In this document: positions 14,890 to 23,751 of the stretch, in pieces
How the letters are laid out: the number at the start of each line of letters is the position of its first letter
Position numbering within the stretch: the first letter of the stretch is position 1
Assembly: GCA_013203955.1 (NCBI GenBank)
Contig: JABMOY010000115.1
Coordinates: 1-41,950 of the forward strand
Direction of reading: 5' to 3'
Length of the DNA: 41,950 nt
Source: Rhodospirillales bacterium
GTDB taxonomy: Bacteria; Pseudomonadota; Alphaproteobacteria; Rhodospirillales; Casp-alpha2
The notes under the pieces: model-generated
Told to the model about the DNA's origin: nothing
Databases searched by the model: none
Seen by the model: only the letters and a program-made list of their open reading frames with translations
Position numbers and translations under genes: made by a program

Positions 14890-16854
14890 CTATTCGGTGG
14901 TGGTGGTAGTGGCGGTGGGGGGAGACTCGACTTCGCCCTCAATGTCATGCCACATCACTTCGAAAAGGGTGATGTCATCCCCGAAGCCTTTCATGGGAAA
15001 GCCCCCGCGGTTGGTGAATTGATAATTCTTTCCGGCACAGATACCGCGAACGATTTCAGAAACGAAGATTTCGTCGGCCGACGCCTTATCGACGATGCGC
15101 GCCGAAAGCTGCACGGTCGTTCCGAACAAATCGTTATCTTCGGCGATTGGTTCGCCAGCATTGAGGCCGATTTTCAAATGCAAGGGAAGGTCCGGGTTCT
15201 GCTGATTATGAAGAGCCGTTCCCTTCTGCATTTCTATGGATGCATCGACACCGTCCGAGGTCTTGGTGAAAGACGCCATGATTCCGTCCCCGGTGTGCTT
15301 GACCTCCTTGCCGGCGTTGGCGCTGAGTGCCTCGCGGACGATCCGGTTGTGGGCGCGGACAACCTGTTGTGCGCCGGCGTCTCCCAAGGCCTGCGTCATC
15401 GCCGTCGAGCCGGCGATATCGGTGAACAGAACGGTAATCGGGCCGCTTTGCTCTTCCCTGGCCTTGGGCTTGTTCCATTCGATAAGCGCGTTGTCGAGCA
15501 GCCTGGGTGCGGCTGTTTCTTCGGAGGTAAAAATGTTCATGGCGTTCCGACCGGCTTGGAACATCTGCATGTAGCGGGCATCGGCCATCAGGTATTCTTC
15601 GTACTTGTCGGCAAACGAGGCCGCATGAGATTTCTTGAAGCCCATGACCTGGACGGCGTCGCTCAGAATCCTGGAACGGGTTTTAACATCAAGTTCCTTG
15701 TTTTGGGATAGGATTTCGCAAGCCCCGGCAAGGAAAAGGTTAACGCCGAACTTGTTGAAGTTATCCATTTTCTTTTGGTCGGTTTGGCTTCCCTCCAGCC
15801 CCTTGGACAGGAAGCCCATCATATATGATTTCTGTTTTTCCCCAGCCGGCGACAGAGGTTCCACTCTGGGTGCGCTTTCGGGTTTGCCGTGTGTGGCGGC
15901 ATCCAGGACGACGCCCCTTCCGGTGTTTTCTTGGCTGGGTTGCTCCTTTTCTTGCCCGAGTTTTTCCCGAAGCCGGTCGGTAAGGGCATCGTTTTCTGCC
16001 GCCTGTTCGGGCGTCGTTGCCGGTTCGACTTTGAATTCCTCGACCCCCTTCATGGCCTGATCCAGGCTTGCCATGGTATCGGCATTGGTAGCGGCGCCCC
16101 CTTCCATGAGTTCCTGACTGGGGCCGGCGGTGGCGCTTGTGCCCGCATCGACCGGGGGGGGTGCGGCGGCTGGCATCTTTTTCGGCGGGGCTTTCCCCGG
16201 CCTTTGCGGGGCCTGCTGCGATTGGCCCCTTCGTTTTCGCGAATTTTCCAGGGTCTGGCCCCTCATGACGGAAATGGTCAGGGACAGGGCGGTGATCAGG
16301 AAGGTCGAAATGAACACCCCGATCAACATATTCGATTCGGCATTACCAGTAATACTCATGCCAAGGATTATTGTTCCGCCGAATAATTCTTCTGCGACGA
16401 ACGAAAGGGCAGCAGCCAGAACGAGGCTGAAAAGAAGAACCAGAAGCAGTTTGACGACAACGGCTGTCAAAGTGGAGGGCTGTTTCGACGTCGCTGCCCT
16501 TCTGCGGGGCTGGGCCGCACCCTTGGATTCGCCTTTATCTTGAGTGAGCCAGGATTCGTCCCGGGCGGAAGGCCGACGGGAATAACTACTACTACTGCTA
16601 CTGCTGCTGCTCTTGCCGCCTGATGCGCCGGTGGATTTCAAGCCCGGGCTTTTGTAGACGATGAACTCGTTATGGACGTCCAACTCGGGGTCATAGACTT
16701 CTTTGATGACCTTGACGGCATCGACCGTGCTGAGTCGGTCGAGTTCCCGGCCCTCATCAATGGCCGCGCTTTTTTGGTGGGCCAGGAAGGTGGCATGGAT
16801 GCTCCACCTGCCGTTTTGTTGGACCTGTACCTCGAATGTCGTGCTGCCGGTCAT
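14890..16854 (-). CDS. Membrane-bound class III adenylate/guanylate cyclase, upstream paralogue
   Basis: A 654-residue paralogue of the next gene. The N-terminal domain reads FEVQVQQNGRWSIHATFL ... EFIVYKS (residues 6-69). A run of nine serines lies at 82-90. Membrane helices are at about 130-152 and 172-196. A long, low-complexity linker (about 200-335) is where the two copies differ most. The helical part follows at about 340-465, and the cyclase domain at 471-636 has Asp479 and Asp523 as metal ligands. The catalytic parts of the two paralogues are nearly the same (for example HLKIGLNAGEPIAEDNDLFGT in both, read as two pieces). The tail ends in a Thr run. Both genes have GGTGA just upstream of the ATG. 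The cyclic nucleotide made and the input signal are unknown. Confidence 0.88.
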   Translation of the reverse strand: MTGSTTFEVQVQQNGRWSIHATFLAHQKSAAIDEGRELDRLSTVDAVKVIKEVYDPELDVHNEFIVYKSPGLKSTGASGGKSSSSSSSSSYSRRPSARDESWLTQDKGESKGAAQPRRRAATSKQPSTLTAVVVKLLLVLLFSLVLAAALSFVAEELFGGTIILGMSITGNAESNMLIGVFISTFLITALSLTISVMRGQTLENSRKRRGQSQQAPQRPGKAPPKKMPAAAPPPVDAGTSATAGPSQELMEGGAATNADTMASLDQAMKGVEEFKVEPATTPEQAAENDALTDRLREKLGQEKEQPSQENTGRGVVLDAATHGKPESAPRVEPLSPAGEKQKSYMMGFLSKGLEGSQTDQKKMDNFNKFGVNLFLAGACEILSQNKELDVKTRSRILSDAVQVMGFKKSHAASFADKYEEYLMADARYMQMFQAGRNAMNIFTSEETAAPRLLDNALIEWNKPKAREEQSGPITVLFTDIAGSTAMTQALGDAGAQQVVRAHNRIVREALSANAGKEVKHTGDGIMASFTKTSDGVDASIEMQKGTALHNQQNPDLPLHLKIGLNAGEPIAEDNDLFGTTVQLSARIVDKASADEIFVSEIVRGICAGKNYQFTNRGGFPMKGFGDDITLFEVMWHDIEGEVESPPTATTTTTE

Positions 16855-17058
16855 TGTTCACCTAGTGAATAGGAAGCGCCTATCCGGGTTGGGGGAAAAA
16901 CGATTTCCCGGTACCCTATAATATTGGAGTGACAACTTATTTTCCAAGAATCGCGAACAAAAAGAACCCCTAACTTTAGGCATAGCCCTTGAAACAACTT
17001 ATTTTATCAAAACCTTATGGAGGGAGTAAACGGGCAAGGTTTTAAAAAAAACAATCCT

Positions 17059-17084
17059 TCCCCGCAACCCCTCCCCGCAACCCC
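17059..17084. repeat. Tandem repeat, 13-bp unit, two copies
   Basis: TCCCCGCAACCCC is at 17059-17071 and is repeated exactly at 17072-17084. The pair lies inside the loop of an 8-bp inverted repeat. Confidence 0.9.
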
Positions 17085-17116
17085 TTTAAGCACCTGAGCG
17101 CGGCATCGGAGGATTG

Positions 17117-17144
17117 TAAATAATCGGCCAAGCGAAAGGGCCGA
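17117..17144 (-). terminator. Terminator of the MFS/rpmE transcript
   Basis: On the minus strand TCGGCC, a nine-base loop and GGCCGA form a perfect stem followed by TTATTTA. A second perfect stem, ATCATT-TTC-AATGAT (17149-17163), lies just before it, between rpmE and the terminator. Confidence 0.6.
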
Positions 17145-17186
17145 AGCCATCATTTTCAATGATACAGAAAAAGGCAGGAAAGGGTC

Positions 17187-17411
17187 TTAACTTTTCAATC
17201 CCAAGTCTTTGAATCTTTTGTTGAATTTAGCCAACTGGCCGCCACTGTCCATCAAACGGTGAACCCCGGTCCAAGCCGGATGGGTTTTCGGGTCGATGTC
17301 CAGCTTCAAGACGTCGCCGGGCTTGCCCCACGTCGAATGGGTCGTATAGGTGGAGCCATCGGTCATTTGGACCGTGATCTCGTGGTATTCGGGATGAGTG
17401 TCTTTTTTCAT
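17187..17411 (-). CDS. rpmE: 50S ribosomal protein L31, zinc-free type
   Basis: A 74-residue protein starting [29 protein letters not shown] and containing [13 protein letters not shown] and [12 protein letters not shown], the L31 pattern of alphaproteobacteria. It lacks the cysteine quartet of zinc-binding L31, so it is the C-minus form. The start at 17411 is set by the family; the frame extends 19 codons upstream without a proper N-terminus. It lies 53 bases downstream of the MFS gene on the same strand. Confidence 0.95.
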   Translation of the reverse strand: MKKDTHPEYHEITVQMTDGSTYTTHSTWGKPGDVLKLDIDPKTHPAWTGVHRLMDSGGQLAKFNKRFKDLGLKS

Positions 17412-17464
17412 TATAAGGTTCCAGCCTTTGAAGCCGCCTTGTATAGGGGATGGGACGTAGCCTT

Positions 17465-18670
17465 TCAAGGCTTATGGGAGGGTTTTCCGGTTTTTTCGGG
17501 GAACTTGAGGGATTTCAGCGAAAGAGCGCCCAGAACAACGACAATCACCATCACCAAAGCCCCGCCGTAATAAGGCCAATCCCGCCCCAGGAAACCGAAA
17601 AGAAACCCGGCCCAAGCCGGGCCGGTAAAACGCGCCATGGTCGATGCCGAGCGCGTCACGCCCATGATGCCGCCTTGTTCGTCGTCGCCGACCTGAAGGG
17701 ATATTAGGCTGTTCAATGACGGTGAAATGATACTGAATCCGTAACCGGCAACCGTCATCGCAATAATCAAAACCGTGATGTTTTGGCTGAAGGGGATCAA
17801 CAGAACCCCCAGCGCCAGGGCAACGGCGCCCTGGATGACCAAGTGCGCTTCGCCGAACCGGCGGACCAGCCGACCGACCAGTCCGCCCTGAATGAAGGCG
17901 CTCAACAGCCCCACATAGGCGAACAGATAACCATTTTGTTCCGGCCCCCAACCGAATTTGCGACGCGACCACATGGCAAAGGTGGATTCCAGGCCGGCGA
18001 AGGCAAAGGTGGCCAGAAACGTCAAGCCGATCAGCAATCCGACGTTCTTGCGCTGGAGCGCTTCGCGGAACATAGCCATGCGTTTTTTCGGCGGTTCTTT
18101 CGCCAACTTTTGGCGTATTTCAAGGGGAAGAGATTCTTTCAGAATAAAAAAAGCTAAAATGAGTGCCGTGAAAGAAAGTCCCGCGGCGGCGAAGGCGGGA
18201 CTTTGATAGTCCGCGTTTAAGGGATCGGATCCTGCTAAAATTCCCCCGATGGCCGGGCCGGCGATAAAGCCCAGGCCGAAGGCAGCGCCGATGGCGCCCA
18301 TGCCCTTGGCGCGGTTTTCCCGGGTCGTGATATCGGCGACATAGGCAAATGCGGCGGAGATGTTGCCGGCCATGAAGCCGCCGACGGCGCGCACCGCGAA
18401 TAACATCCAAAGGCTTTCCGCGAACCCCAGCCAAACGTATGACATCGCTGCCCCCGCCAAGCTGACGAGCAGCACCGGGCGTCGACCGATACGGTCGCTG
18501 AGCCGGCCCCAGAAAGGTGCCGCCAGGAACTGGGTGAACGAATAGGTCGCCATCACCATGCCCACCATGACCGGCGATGCCTGGAAGAATTCCGCGTAGA
18601 AGGGCAACAGCGGGATGATCACGCCGAACCCGATCAGGTCTATAAGGACGATGAGAAAGAGGATCAGCAT
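17465..18670 (-). CDS. MFS transporter, TetA/DHA1-like
   Basis: A 401-residue, 12-helix major facilitator. It starts directly in the first membrane helix ([29 protein letters not shown]), which carries the D-x-IGFGxIIPLLP signature of the DHA1/TCR group. The loop 2-3 motif is [14 protein letters not shown], and helix 5 has the antiporter-like motif [18 protein letters not shown]. This group exports tetracycline-like drugs or other small compounds with proton antiport, but the substrate cannot be inferred and resistance should not be assumed. It is followed by rpmE, with which it may share a terminator. It is separated from the OmpA/motor operon upstream by 89 bases. Confidence 0.88.
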   Translation of the reverse strand: MLILFLIVLIDLIGFGVIIPLLPFYAEFFQASPVMVGMVMATYSFTQFLAAPFWGRLSDRIGRRPVLLVSLAGAAMSYVWLGFAESLWMLFAVRAVGGFMAGNISAAFAYVADITTRENRAKGMGAIGAAFGLGFIAGPAIGGILAGSDPLNADYQSPAFAAAGLSFTALILAFFILKESLPLEIRQKLAKEPPKKRMAMFREALQRKNVGLLIGLTFLATFAFAGLESTFAMWSRRKFGWGPEQNGYLFAYVGLLSAFIQGGLVGRLVRRFGEAHLVIQGAVALALGVLLIPFSQNITVLIIAMTVAGYGFSIISPSLNSLISLQVGDDEQGGIMGVTRSASTMARFTGPAWAGFLFGFLGRDWPYYGGALVMVIVVVLGALSLKSLKFPEKTGKPSHKP

Positions 18671-18759
18671 CTAAGGTTCGGCACTTCCCTTTTTGGCGGG
18701 GGTTTTGGGGACGGTATAATTCCTGAGCTTTGGAATGCGGGCCGTGAGTAGGGAATGGG

Positions 18760-19932
18760 TCAGCGTTGGGTTAATTTCAACTCAATTCTTCGGTTCCGGC
18801 GTTTGGCGATTTCGTCGTTACGGTCATCCAGGGGCTGAAACTCCCCGAACCCGGTCGCGGCGAGACGGTTCGGCGCAAGCCCCTGGGTCACCAGGAATTG
18901 AACCACGGAAATGGCCCGGGCCGACGACAATTCCCAATTCGACGGGAACCGGGTTGTTTTGATGGGATCCTTGTCGGTATGCCCATCGACGCGAAGAACC
19001 CAATCGATATCGGCGGGGATTTCCCCGGCGATCAGGTTAAGGGTCCGGGCCAGTTTCTTGATCTGCTCCTTGCCCGCTTCGCCCATATCCGCCGACCCTT
19101 TGGTGAACAAGACTTCGGATTGAAAGACGAAACGGTCGCCGACAATACGCACGCCTTTTTGGTTGCCCAGTAAATCGCGAAGGCGTCCGAAAAATTCAGA
19201 ACGATAGCGGCTCAGCTGATGGACCTTGCTGGCCAAGGCCGCGTTCAACCGATTGCCGAGAGAAGTAATCTGAACCTTTTGTTCGGTGGCTTGTCTTTCC
19301 GCCACCTCCAAGGCCAAAGATATCTTGGCCAAGGTTTCGCGAAGCGCCGCCGTCTGCTGATTGAGCAGCGCCACCTGGGCGCGCGCGCTTTTTGAAATTT
19401 CCCGCTCTTCCAAAAGGTTCTTGCCCGATTGTTCCAATTTCCCGGCCATCTCGGCGACCTTGGCCTGTAGTTCTTGGCGAAGGGCGCGAAGCGCTGCCAC
19501 GTCCTGGTTGAGGCTGGCCATCTCTTGAAGTTGGGTGGTGATTTTCGATTTATCCGCTTCGATGGCCCCCAGGGCGGAGGCCAGGTTTCTTTCCGTTGTC
19601 TCGGCACGTTGGCGAAGCTGGCTGACGGCGGTTTTTAGGTCGTCGCGAAGGGCTACGGAAATCTGTAACTCCTGGGACAACTGGGCGACGTTTTTACGTA
19701 AATCCGTATTTGCCCGGCGCTCTAACGACAACAAGTCGGCCAGTTCACCGATTTGGTTTTGTAGCCTCAATAAAGCTTGGTCCCGACCCGACAGGGCTTG
19801 GCCCAGAAAAAACTGCGCTAACACGAAAACCATCAGCAGAAACATGGTGACCATCAACATCGTCGCCAGGGCGTCGACGAACCCAGGCCAGATATTGGTA
19901 GCGCGTTGCCGGCGGCGGGCGAAGGCGGTCAT
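18760..19932 (-). CDS. MotB/OmpA-like stator protein with long periplasmic coiled coil
   Basis: A 390-residue protein. The N-terminus is basic (FARRRQRATN), then one membrane helix with GFVDALATMLMVTMFLLMV at about 17-35. Asp20 lies where MotB/TolR/ExbD proteins carry the ion-binding Asp. About 200 residues of predicted coiled coil follow, rich in Leu, Gln, Ala and Lys (about 50-250). The C-terminal OmpA-like peptidoglycan-binding domain (about 265-390) contains VLRVDGHTDKDPI, NWELSSARAISVVQFL, GLAPNRLAATGFGEFQPL and AKRRNRRIELKL. It is the last gene of a three-gene operon, 21 bases after the MotA/ExbB-like gene. Together they would form an ion-driven motor anchored to peptidoglycan. Confidence 0.85.
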   Translation of the reverse strand: MTAFARRRQRATNIWPGFVDALATMLMVTMFLLMVFVLAQFFLGQALSGRDQALLRLQNQIGELADLLSLERRANTDLRKNVAQLSQELQISVALRDDLKTAVSQLRQRAETTERNLASALGAIEADKSKITTQLQEMASLNQDVAALRALRQELQAKVAEMAGKLEQSGKNLLEEREISKSARAQVALLNQQTAALRETLAKISLALEVAERQATEQKVQITSLGNRLNAALASKVHQLSRYRSEFFGRLRDLLGNQKGVRIVGDRFVFQSEVLFTKGSADMGEAGKEQIKKLARTLNLIAGEIPADIDWVLRVDGHTDKDPIKTTRFPSNWELSSARAISVVQFLVTQGLAPNRLAATGFGEFQPLDDRNDEIAKRRNRRIELKLTQR

Positions 19933-19953
19933 CTGATTTTCATAAACCCGGGC

Positions 19954-21093
19954 CTAGCCGTCGCCCGAGCCCTGGCTGGAGCCCGCGATGGTACGGGCAA
20001 GCAATTTGATCTCGCTTCTGATCTGCTGGGTTAACTCGTCGCGGCCTTGGCTTAATTCCTCCGTCAACTTGGTCAAATAGACATCAAGGTTGCGGATATG
20101 GGCGCGGGTGGTTTCATCCAAACCGCTGTTTGATGAGCCGGCGGCAAGTTGGGCCAGAATGGGCTTCATTTCAATCTGCGCTTCGGCCAAGCCTTTCATC
20201 AAGGTTTGTTCAGTTCGCATATGATCGGTCAGGATTTCCAGTTTTTCGCCGAGGGCGGTAATGCCGGTGTTGGCCGAAATACGACCCTCCTCGCCCCGGG
20301 CAATGGTCCGTTGCAGGTTCTCCAGGCTTTCCGCCGTTTGTTCCAGAAGCGCTTGTACGTAGGCCGGGATGGGCTGGTCCGTTTCCGTCAACAGCGAACT
20401 GGAAGCCAGCCGGGTGACCGTCGAAAGCCAGTCTTCGAGATCGTTGTAAAACCGGTTCTGCGCTTGGTTGGCTTGTAGGTCCAGGAAACCCAGAACCAGT
20501 GACCCGGCGAGCCCGAAAAGCGAAGAAGAAAACGCTGTTCCCATGCCGGTCATTGGCGCCTTCAGGCCCCGCTTAAGATCGGAAAAAACGGTTGTCGCGT
20601 CGCCCCCGTCAACACTAAGCCCGCCGATGACGTTGCCGATTGAAGCCACCGTTTCCAGCAATCCCCAAAAGGTCCCCAAGAGGCCTAGGAAAATCAGCAG
20701 GCTGATGGTGTAGCGCGAAATGTCCCGTGATTCATCCAACCGGGAAACGATGCCGTCCAACAGCGAACGCATAGCCATGGTCGACAGGCTGAGCCGGTCC
20801 TTGTGTTCGCCGACCATGGTCGCCATCGGCGCCAGCAGTCGAGGAGGTCGGGCTTCGGAAACCGGGCTGGAATTTTGGCGGAAGTTTTCAATCCACGTGA
20901 CTTCGGGGGAAAGCATCAAAACTTGGCGGAAGTTATAAACGATGCCAAGGATAAGAACCCCGACAATCAGGCCGTTCAACGGAACGTTTGCCATAAACGC
21001 ATTTTGCAGAGGAAAAAATAAAACACCCGACAGGCCAATGACCGCAAAGACGAAAACAATCATCCGGATAAGATATTTACGAGGCCGGGTCAT
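19954..21093 (-). CDS. MotA/TolQ/ExbB-family proton channel protein
   Basis: A 379-residue inner-membrane protein. Helices lie at about 10-29 (LIRMIVFVFAVIGLSGVLFF), 38-60 (LNGLIVGVLILGIVYNF), about 126-160 (SRYTISLLIFLGLLGTFWGLLETVASIGNVIGG) and about 177-205 (MTGMGTAFSSSLFGLAGSLVLGFLDL). GLLGTFWGL and MGTAFSSSLFGL are the family's channel-lining segments. The last 150 residues are cytoplasmic and helical, longer than in TolQ/ExbB and without the flagellar MotA torque-loop pattern. The start overlaps the upstream gene by four bases (ATGA). It partners with the following MotB-like gene. In other systems such 5:2 complexes drive flagella, Tol-Pal, TonB, gliding or Zorya defence; here the output is unknown. 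Confidence 0.83.
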   Translation of the reverse strand: MTRPRKYLIRMIVFVFAVIGLSGVLFFPLQNAFMANVPLNGLIVGVLILGIVYNFRQVLMLSPEVTWIENFRQNSSPVSEARPPRLLAPMATMVGEHKDRLSLSTMAMRSLLDGIVSRLDESRDISRYTISLLIFLGLLGTFWGLLETVASIGNVIGGLSVDGGDATTVFSDLKRGLKAPMTGMGTAFSSSLFGLAGSLVLGFLDLQANQAQNRFYNDLEDWLSTVTRLASSSLLTETDQPIPAYVQALLEQTAESLENLQRTIARGEEGRISANTGITALGEKLEILTDHMRTEQTLMKGLAEAQIEMKPILAQLAAGSSNSGLDETTRAHIRNLDVYLTKLTEELSQGRDELTQQIRSEIKLLARTIAGSSQGSGDG

Positions 21094-22169
21094 CGTTCGG
21101 TGACGTTCACGTCGACCCTGTTTACGGGGCCCTCCGTCGTCTTACTACCAAGGGCCCGAACGTCGATGCGCGTACTGCGGACACCGCTTTCAATCAAGAA
21201 CGAGCGTATGGACAAGGCCCGGGACAAGGACATGCGCCGAGCTTTGCTGGGGGACAAGGATTTGCCGCCGGCGTAGGCCAAAATCTGCAAGCGAAGTTTT
21301 TCCTTGCCCTTCAGTTTCTTAGCCAAGCCCGTCAAGCCGGGTTTTGCGTCGGTGGGCAGCTTCGATGCGGTCTCTCCAAAGATTATCTGCAAGGCCCGCC
21401 CCGGCTTCATGCCTTCGCTGGAAGGCGACAGGGATGCCTGCTCTTCTTGCTTGGTCGATGGGGCCGATTGGGGCGTCGGTTTCGGTTTGGCGGCAAGCGA
21501 TGGGGCCGGTTTTTTTGCCGGTGGCACCGCAGGAGGTGGGAGAGGCGGGGCCGCTTTTGTTGTGGCCGGTGGGGCAGGGGGCGCCATTTTCGCCATGGCC
21601 TTCGGTTTAACGGGCGGCTTAACGGTCGGTTTAGCCGCCTTTATTTCTGGTTTCCTCTCCGAAGCGGGAGGGGCCGGGGGCATAACTTTTTCCGCCATTG
21701 GAGCCGGGGGCTTGGTCGCCGTCAGGGGCGCGGGGGGCTTGGTTGCGGCAATGACCGGCGCCGACGGCTTCTGCATAATTGGCTTTGCTTTAGGCCTCTT
21801 TTTCCGGGCGGTGCGCCTGGCCGGCGTTTTGGGTTCTCCCGAGGGGCGTTTCAATTTTATCCTGCCGGCTTCCTTAGGCACCGCGACATGAAGTTGGGAA
21901 ATCGGTTTTTTTGTTCCCGGAATTAAAAGTCCGCCACGGGGGCTTCCCTCGGAAGGACGAGCGATAAAAGGTGTTCCCGCCGCCAGTGCCGGGCTCGCGT
22001 CGCCGATAACGCTAAGGTCAACAGTTACGTTATTGGTGCTGAGATCGACGTTTTGCGCTTTGGCGTTATTCGTGAAGAAGCCGAGTGCTAAAACAACCAC
22101 ACATAATAGGCCGCGAACCGCAGCCAGGAAGGGGCCTGGAAAGATATTCATTAATGCGGTGTTCCCCAT
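21090..22169 (-). CDS. Secreted Pro/Ala/Lys-rich protein with C-terminal OmpA-like domain
   Basis: A 359-residue protein with a signal peptide (about residues 7-38, hydrophobic core GLLCVVVLALGFF, likely cleavage after AKA). The stretch NVDLSTNNVTVDLSVIGD follows. Residues about 105-250 form a long low-complexity stretch of Pro, Ala and Lys repeats. Residues 260-359 look like an OmpA-type fold: GRALQIIFGETASKLP, LRLQILAYAGG, RMSLSRALSIRSFLIESGV and NRVDVNVTER. It is the first gene of the operon and ends in a four-base overlap with the proton-channel gene. A periplasm-spanning partner of the motor, reaching peptidoglycan or the outer membrane through its Pro-rich arm, is the simplest inference. 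ATG at 22151 is an alternative start. Confidence 0.75.
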   Translation of the reverse strand: MGNTALMNIFPGPFLAAVRGLLCVVVLALGFFTNNAKAQNVDLSTNNVTVDLSVIGDASPALAAGTPFIARPSEGSPRGGLLIPGTKKPISQLHVAVPKEAGRIKLKRPSGEPKTPARRTARKKRPKAKPIMQKPSAPVIAATKPPAPLTATKPPAPMAEKVMPPAPPASERKPEIKAAKPTVKPPVKPKAMAKMAPPAPPATTKAAPPLPPPAVPPAKKPAPSLAAKPKPTPQSAPSTKQEEQASLSPSSEGMKPGRALQIIFGETASKLPTDAKPGLTGLAKKLKGKEKLRLQILAYAGGKSLSPSKARRMSLSRALSIRSFLIESGVRSTRIDVRALGSKTTEGPVNRVDVNVTER

Positions 22170-22347
22170 TGTATACCCCGGCCGGGTTGCAGGTCGCTGA
22201 CCGGTTTATTGTCCCGTTGTTGAATTACCATAGCCAAGGGACGGCCAGCAGACAACTGGTTTGGGCGCTTCCAAGGCAGGGTAGGCCCTTATTAAAGGAC
22301 ACCATTATGGCCTTTTCATGGCTTGCCATGGGGTAGGCTTCGGGATG

Positions 22348-23145
22348 TTAGCGTCCGGCGTCGGCGAGAATCTTTAGAAGCGTTCCGTGCATTTGGTTGT
22401 TTGCGGCAACGATTTCACCGGTTTCCAGGATTTTATCGCCGCCCTTCATATCCGTAACGAAACCGCCGGCTTCCCGGACCAAAACCATGCCCGCAGCCAT
22501 GTCCCAGGGGTGGAGCCCTGTTTCCCAAAACCCTTCGAAGCGCCCAGCCGCGACGTAGGCTAGGTCGAGCGCCGCCGATCCGAAACGCCGGACCCCCGAA
22601 GACACCTCCATCACCGCCTTCAAGTGCTTCAAGAAGTGTTCATGGCCTTCTTTTCCCCTAAAGGGAATGCCGGTGGTGAACAGCGATTCATTTAGGTTTT
22701 CACGCGCCGATACTCTGATCCGGTTGCCGTTGAGGTACGCGCCCAGGCCTTTCTCGGCGACGAACATCTGATCCGACACCGGCTCGTAAACAACGCCGGC
22801 GGCCGGGTCGCCGTCCCGCTCGAGGGCGATGGAAATGGCAAAATGCGGAATCCCGTGAAGAAAGTTTGTGGTTCCATCCAGGGGGTCGATGATCCAGCGG
22901 TTCGACGTGTCGGCGCCTTCGATTTCGCCACCTTCCTCAAGCAGAAATCCGAAGCGCGGCCTGGCTTTCGACAGCTCTGCGACCAGCGTCCTTTCGGCTT
23001 TTTTGTCGGCGGTGCTAACGAAATCCGCCGGCCCCTTTTTCGATACCTGAAGTTTTTCAATCTCGCCGAAATCGCGGATCAGCCCCCGCGCGGCCTTTTG
23101 TGCCGCGGCGGTCATCACATTCAAAAGCGCCGACCGCTGTATCAT
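22348..23145 (-). CDS. suhB: Inositol-1-monophosphatase family protein (SuhB)
   Basis: A 265-residue Mg2+-dependent phosphatase. The metal-binding motifs are LLEEGGEIEG (residues about 68-77), WIIDPLDGTTNFLHGIPHFAISIAL (about 84-108) and GLHPWDMAAGMVLVREAGG near the C-terminus. The YVAAGRFEGFWE segment is typical of SuhB. The family removes phosphate from inositol phosphates, and in E. coli SuhB also joins the rRNA antitermination complex. The gene is likely in an operon with efp, which lies 36 bases upstream on the same strand. Confidence 0.93.
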   Translation of the reverse strand: MIQRSALLNVMTAAAQKAARGLIRDFGEIEKLQVSKKGPADFVSTADKKAERTLVAELSKARPRFGFLLEEGGEIEGADTSNRWIIDPLDGTTNFLHGIPHFAISIALERDGDPAAGVVYEPVSDQMFVAEKGLGAYLNGNRIRVSARENLNESLFTTGIPFRGKEGHEHFLKHLKAVMEVSSGVRRFGSAALDLAYVAAGRFEGFWETGLHPWDMAAGMVLVREAGGFVTDMKGGDKILETGEIVAANNQMHGTLLKILADAGR

Positions 23146-23181
23146 GGTATTCCTTTAAGTTGGGGCCTTAGAAGTTAGGGA

Positions 23182-23751
23182 TCAGTCCTTGGCCCGCTCC
23201 ACGTAAGAGCCATCGGCGGTGCTGACGACAATGCGGGTGCCGGCTTCGATGTGGGGCGGAACCATGCAGCGGACGCCGTTTTCCAACATTGCCGGTTTGA
23301 AGGACGATGAGGCCGTCTGCCCTTTGACCACGGCATCGGCTTCCGTGACCTTGAGGGAAACCTGGTCGGGTAGCTGAACGCCGATGGGGTTGCCTTCGTG
23401 GCTTTCGAAGATAACGGTCATGTTGTCTTGCAGGAACGGTACCTGGTCTTCGCCCAGAAGGTCCCGGTCTATGGAAATTTGATCGTAGGTTTCCAAATCC
23501 ATGAAGGTGAACATGCCGCCTTCGGAAAAAAGAAACTGGAATTCCTTTTGGTCCAAATGGGCCCTTTCCACCGTTTCCGAAGACCGGAAACGTTCGTTGA
23601 GTTTGGTGCCGTTACGAATATCTTTTAATTCAACCTGCAGATAGGCGCCGCCCTTGCCGGGCTGCGTATGTTGGGTCTTTACGGCCCGCCAAAGGCTGCC
23701 CTGATGCTCGATCACCATGCCGGTGCGGATGGCATTGCCGTTAATTTTCAT
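23182..23751 (-). CDS. efp: Translation elongation factor P
   Basis: A 189-residue factor that relieves ribosome stalling at polyproline. It starts [45 protein letters not shown]. Lys33 in the QPGKGG loop is the position modified in EpmA-type EF-Ps; no modification genes are in the window. Domain II ([18 protein letters not shown]) and domain III ([58 protein letters not shown], seen here as a continuous reading) are complete. The frame extends 38 codons upstream without family similarity, so I use the ATG at 23751. EF-P would help translate the polyproline proteins encoded nearby (TolA, the Pro-rich OmpA-like protein). Confidence 0.97.
   Translation of the reverse strand: MKINGNAIRTGMVIEHQGSLWRAVKTQHTQPGKGGAYLQVELKDIRNGTKLNERFRSSETVERAHLDQKEFQFLFSEGGMFTFMDLETYDQISIDRDLLGEDQVPFLQDNMTVIFESHEGNPIGVQLPDQVSLKVTEADAVVKGQTASSSFKPAMLENGVRCMVPPHIEAGTRIVVSTADGSYVERAKD

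Larger units (their letters stand above)
16855..17186. other. 332-base intergenic region between cyclase promoter and rpmE end
   Basis: It must contain the promoter of the minus-strand cyclase operon and the terminator of the rpmE transcript. It also holds a 13-bp tandem repeat and an 8-bp inverted repeat ACAATCCT / AGGATTGT (17051-17058 with 17110-17117) that brackets that repeat. No open reading frame looks real. Confidence 0.6.

Noticed and set aside
17412-17468. Longer N-terminus of L31
   Set aside because: Family members begin MKKDxHPEY; the extra codons overlap the MFS gene end and add nothing recognisable.
17465-18670. Tetracycline resistance determinant
   Set aside because: The protein shares the general DHA1/TetA helix pattern, but substrate-specific residues cannot be judged and its neighbours are housekeeping genes.
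18760-22169. A Zorya anti-phage system
   Set aside because: The MotA- and MotB-like pair resembles ZorA/ZorB, but the channel protein is short and no ZorC, ZorD or ZorE-like gene is adjacent; flanking genes are housekeeping.
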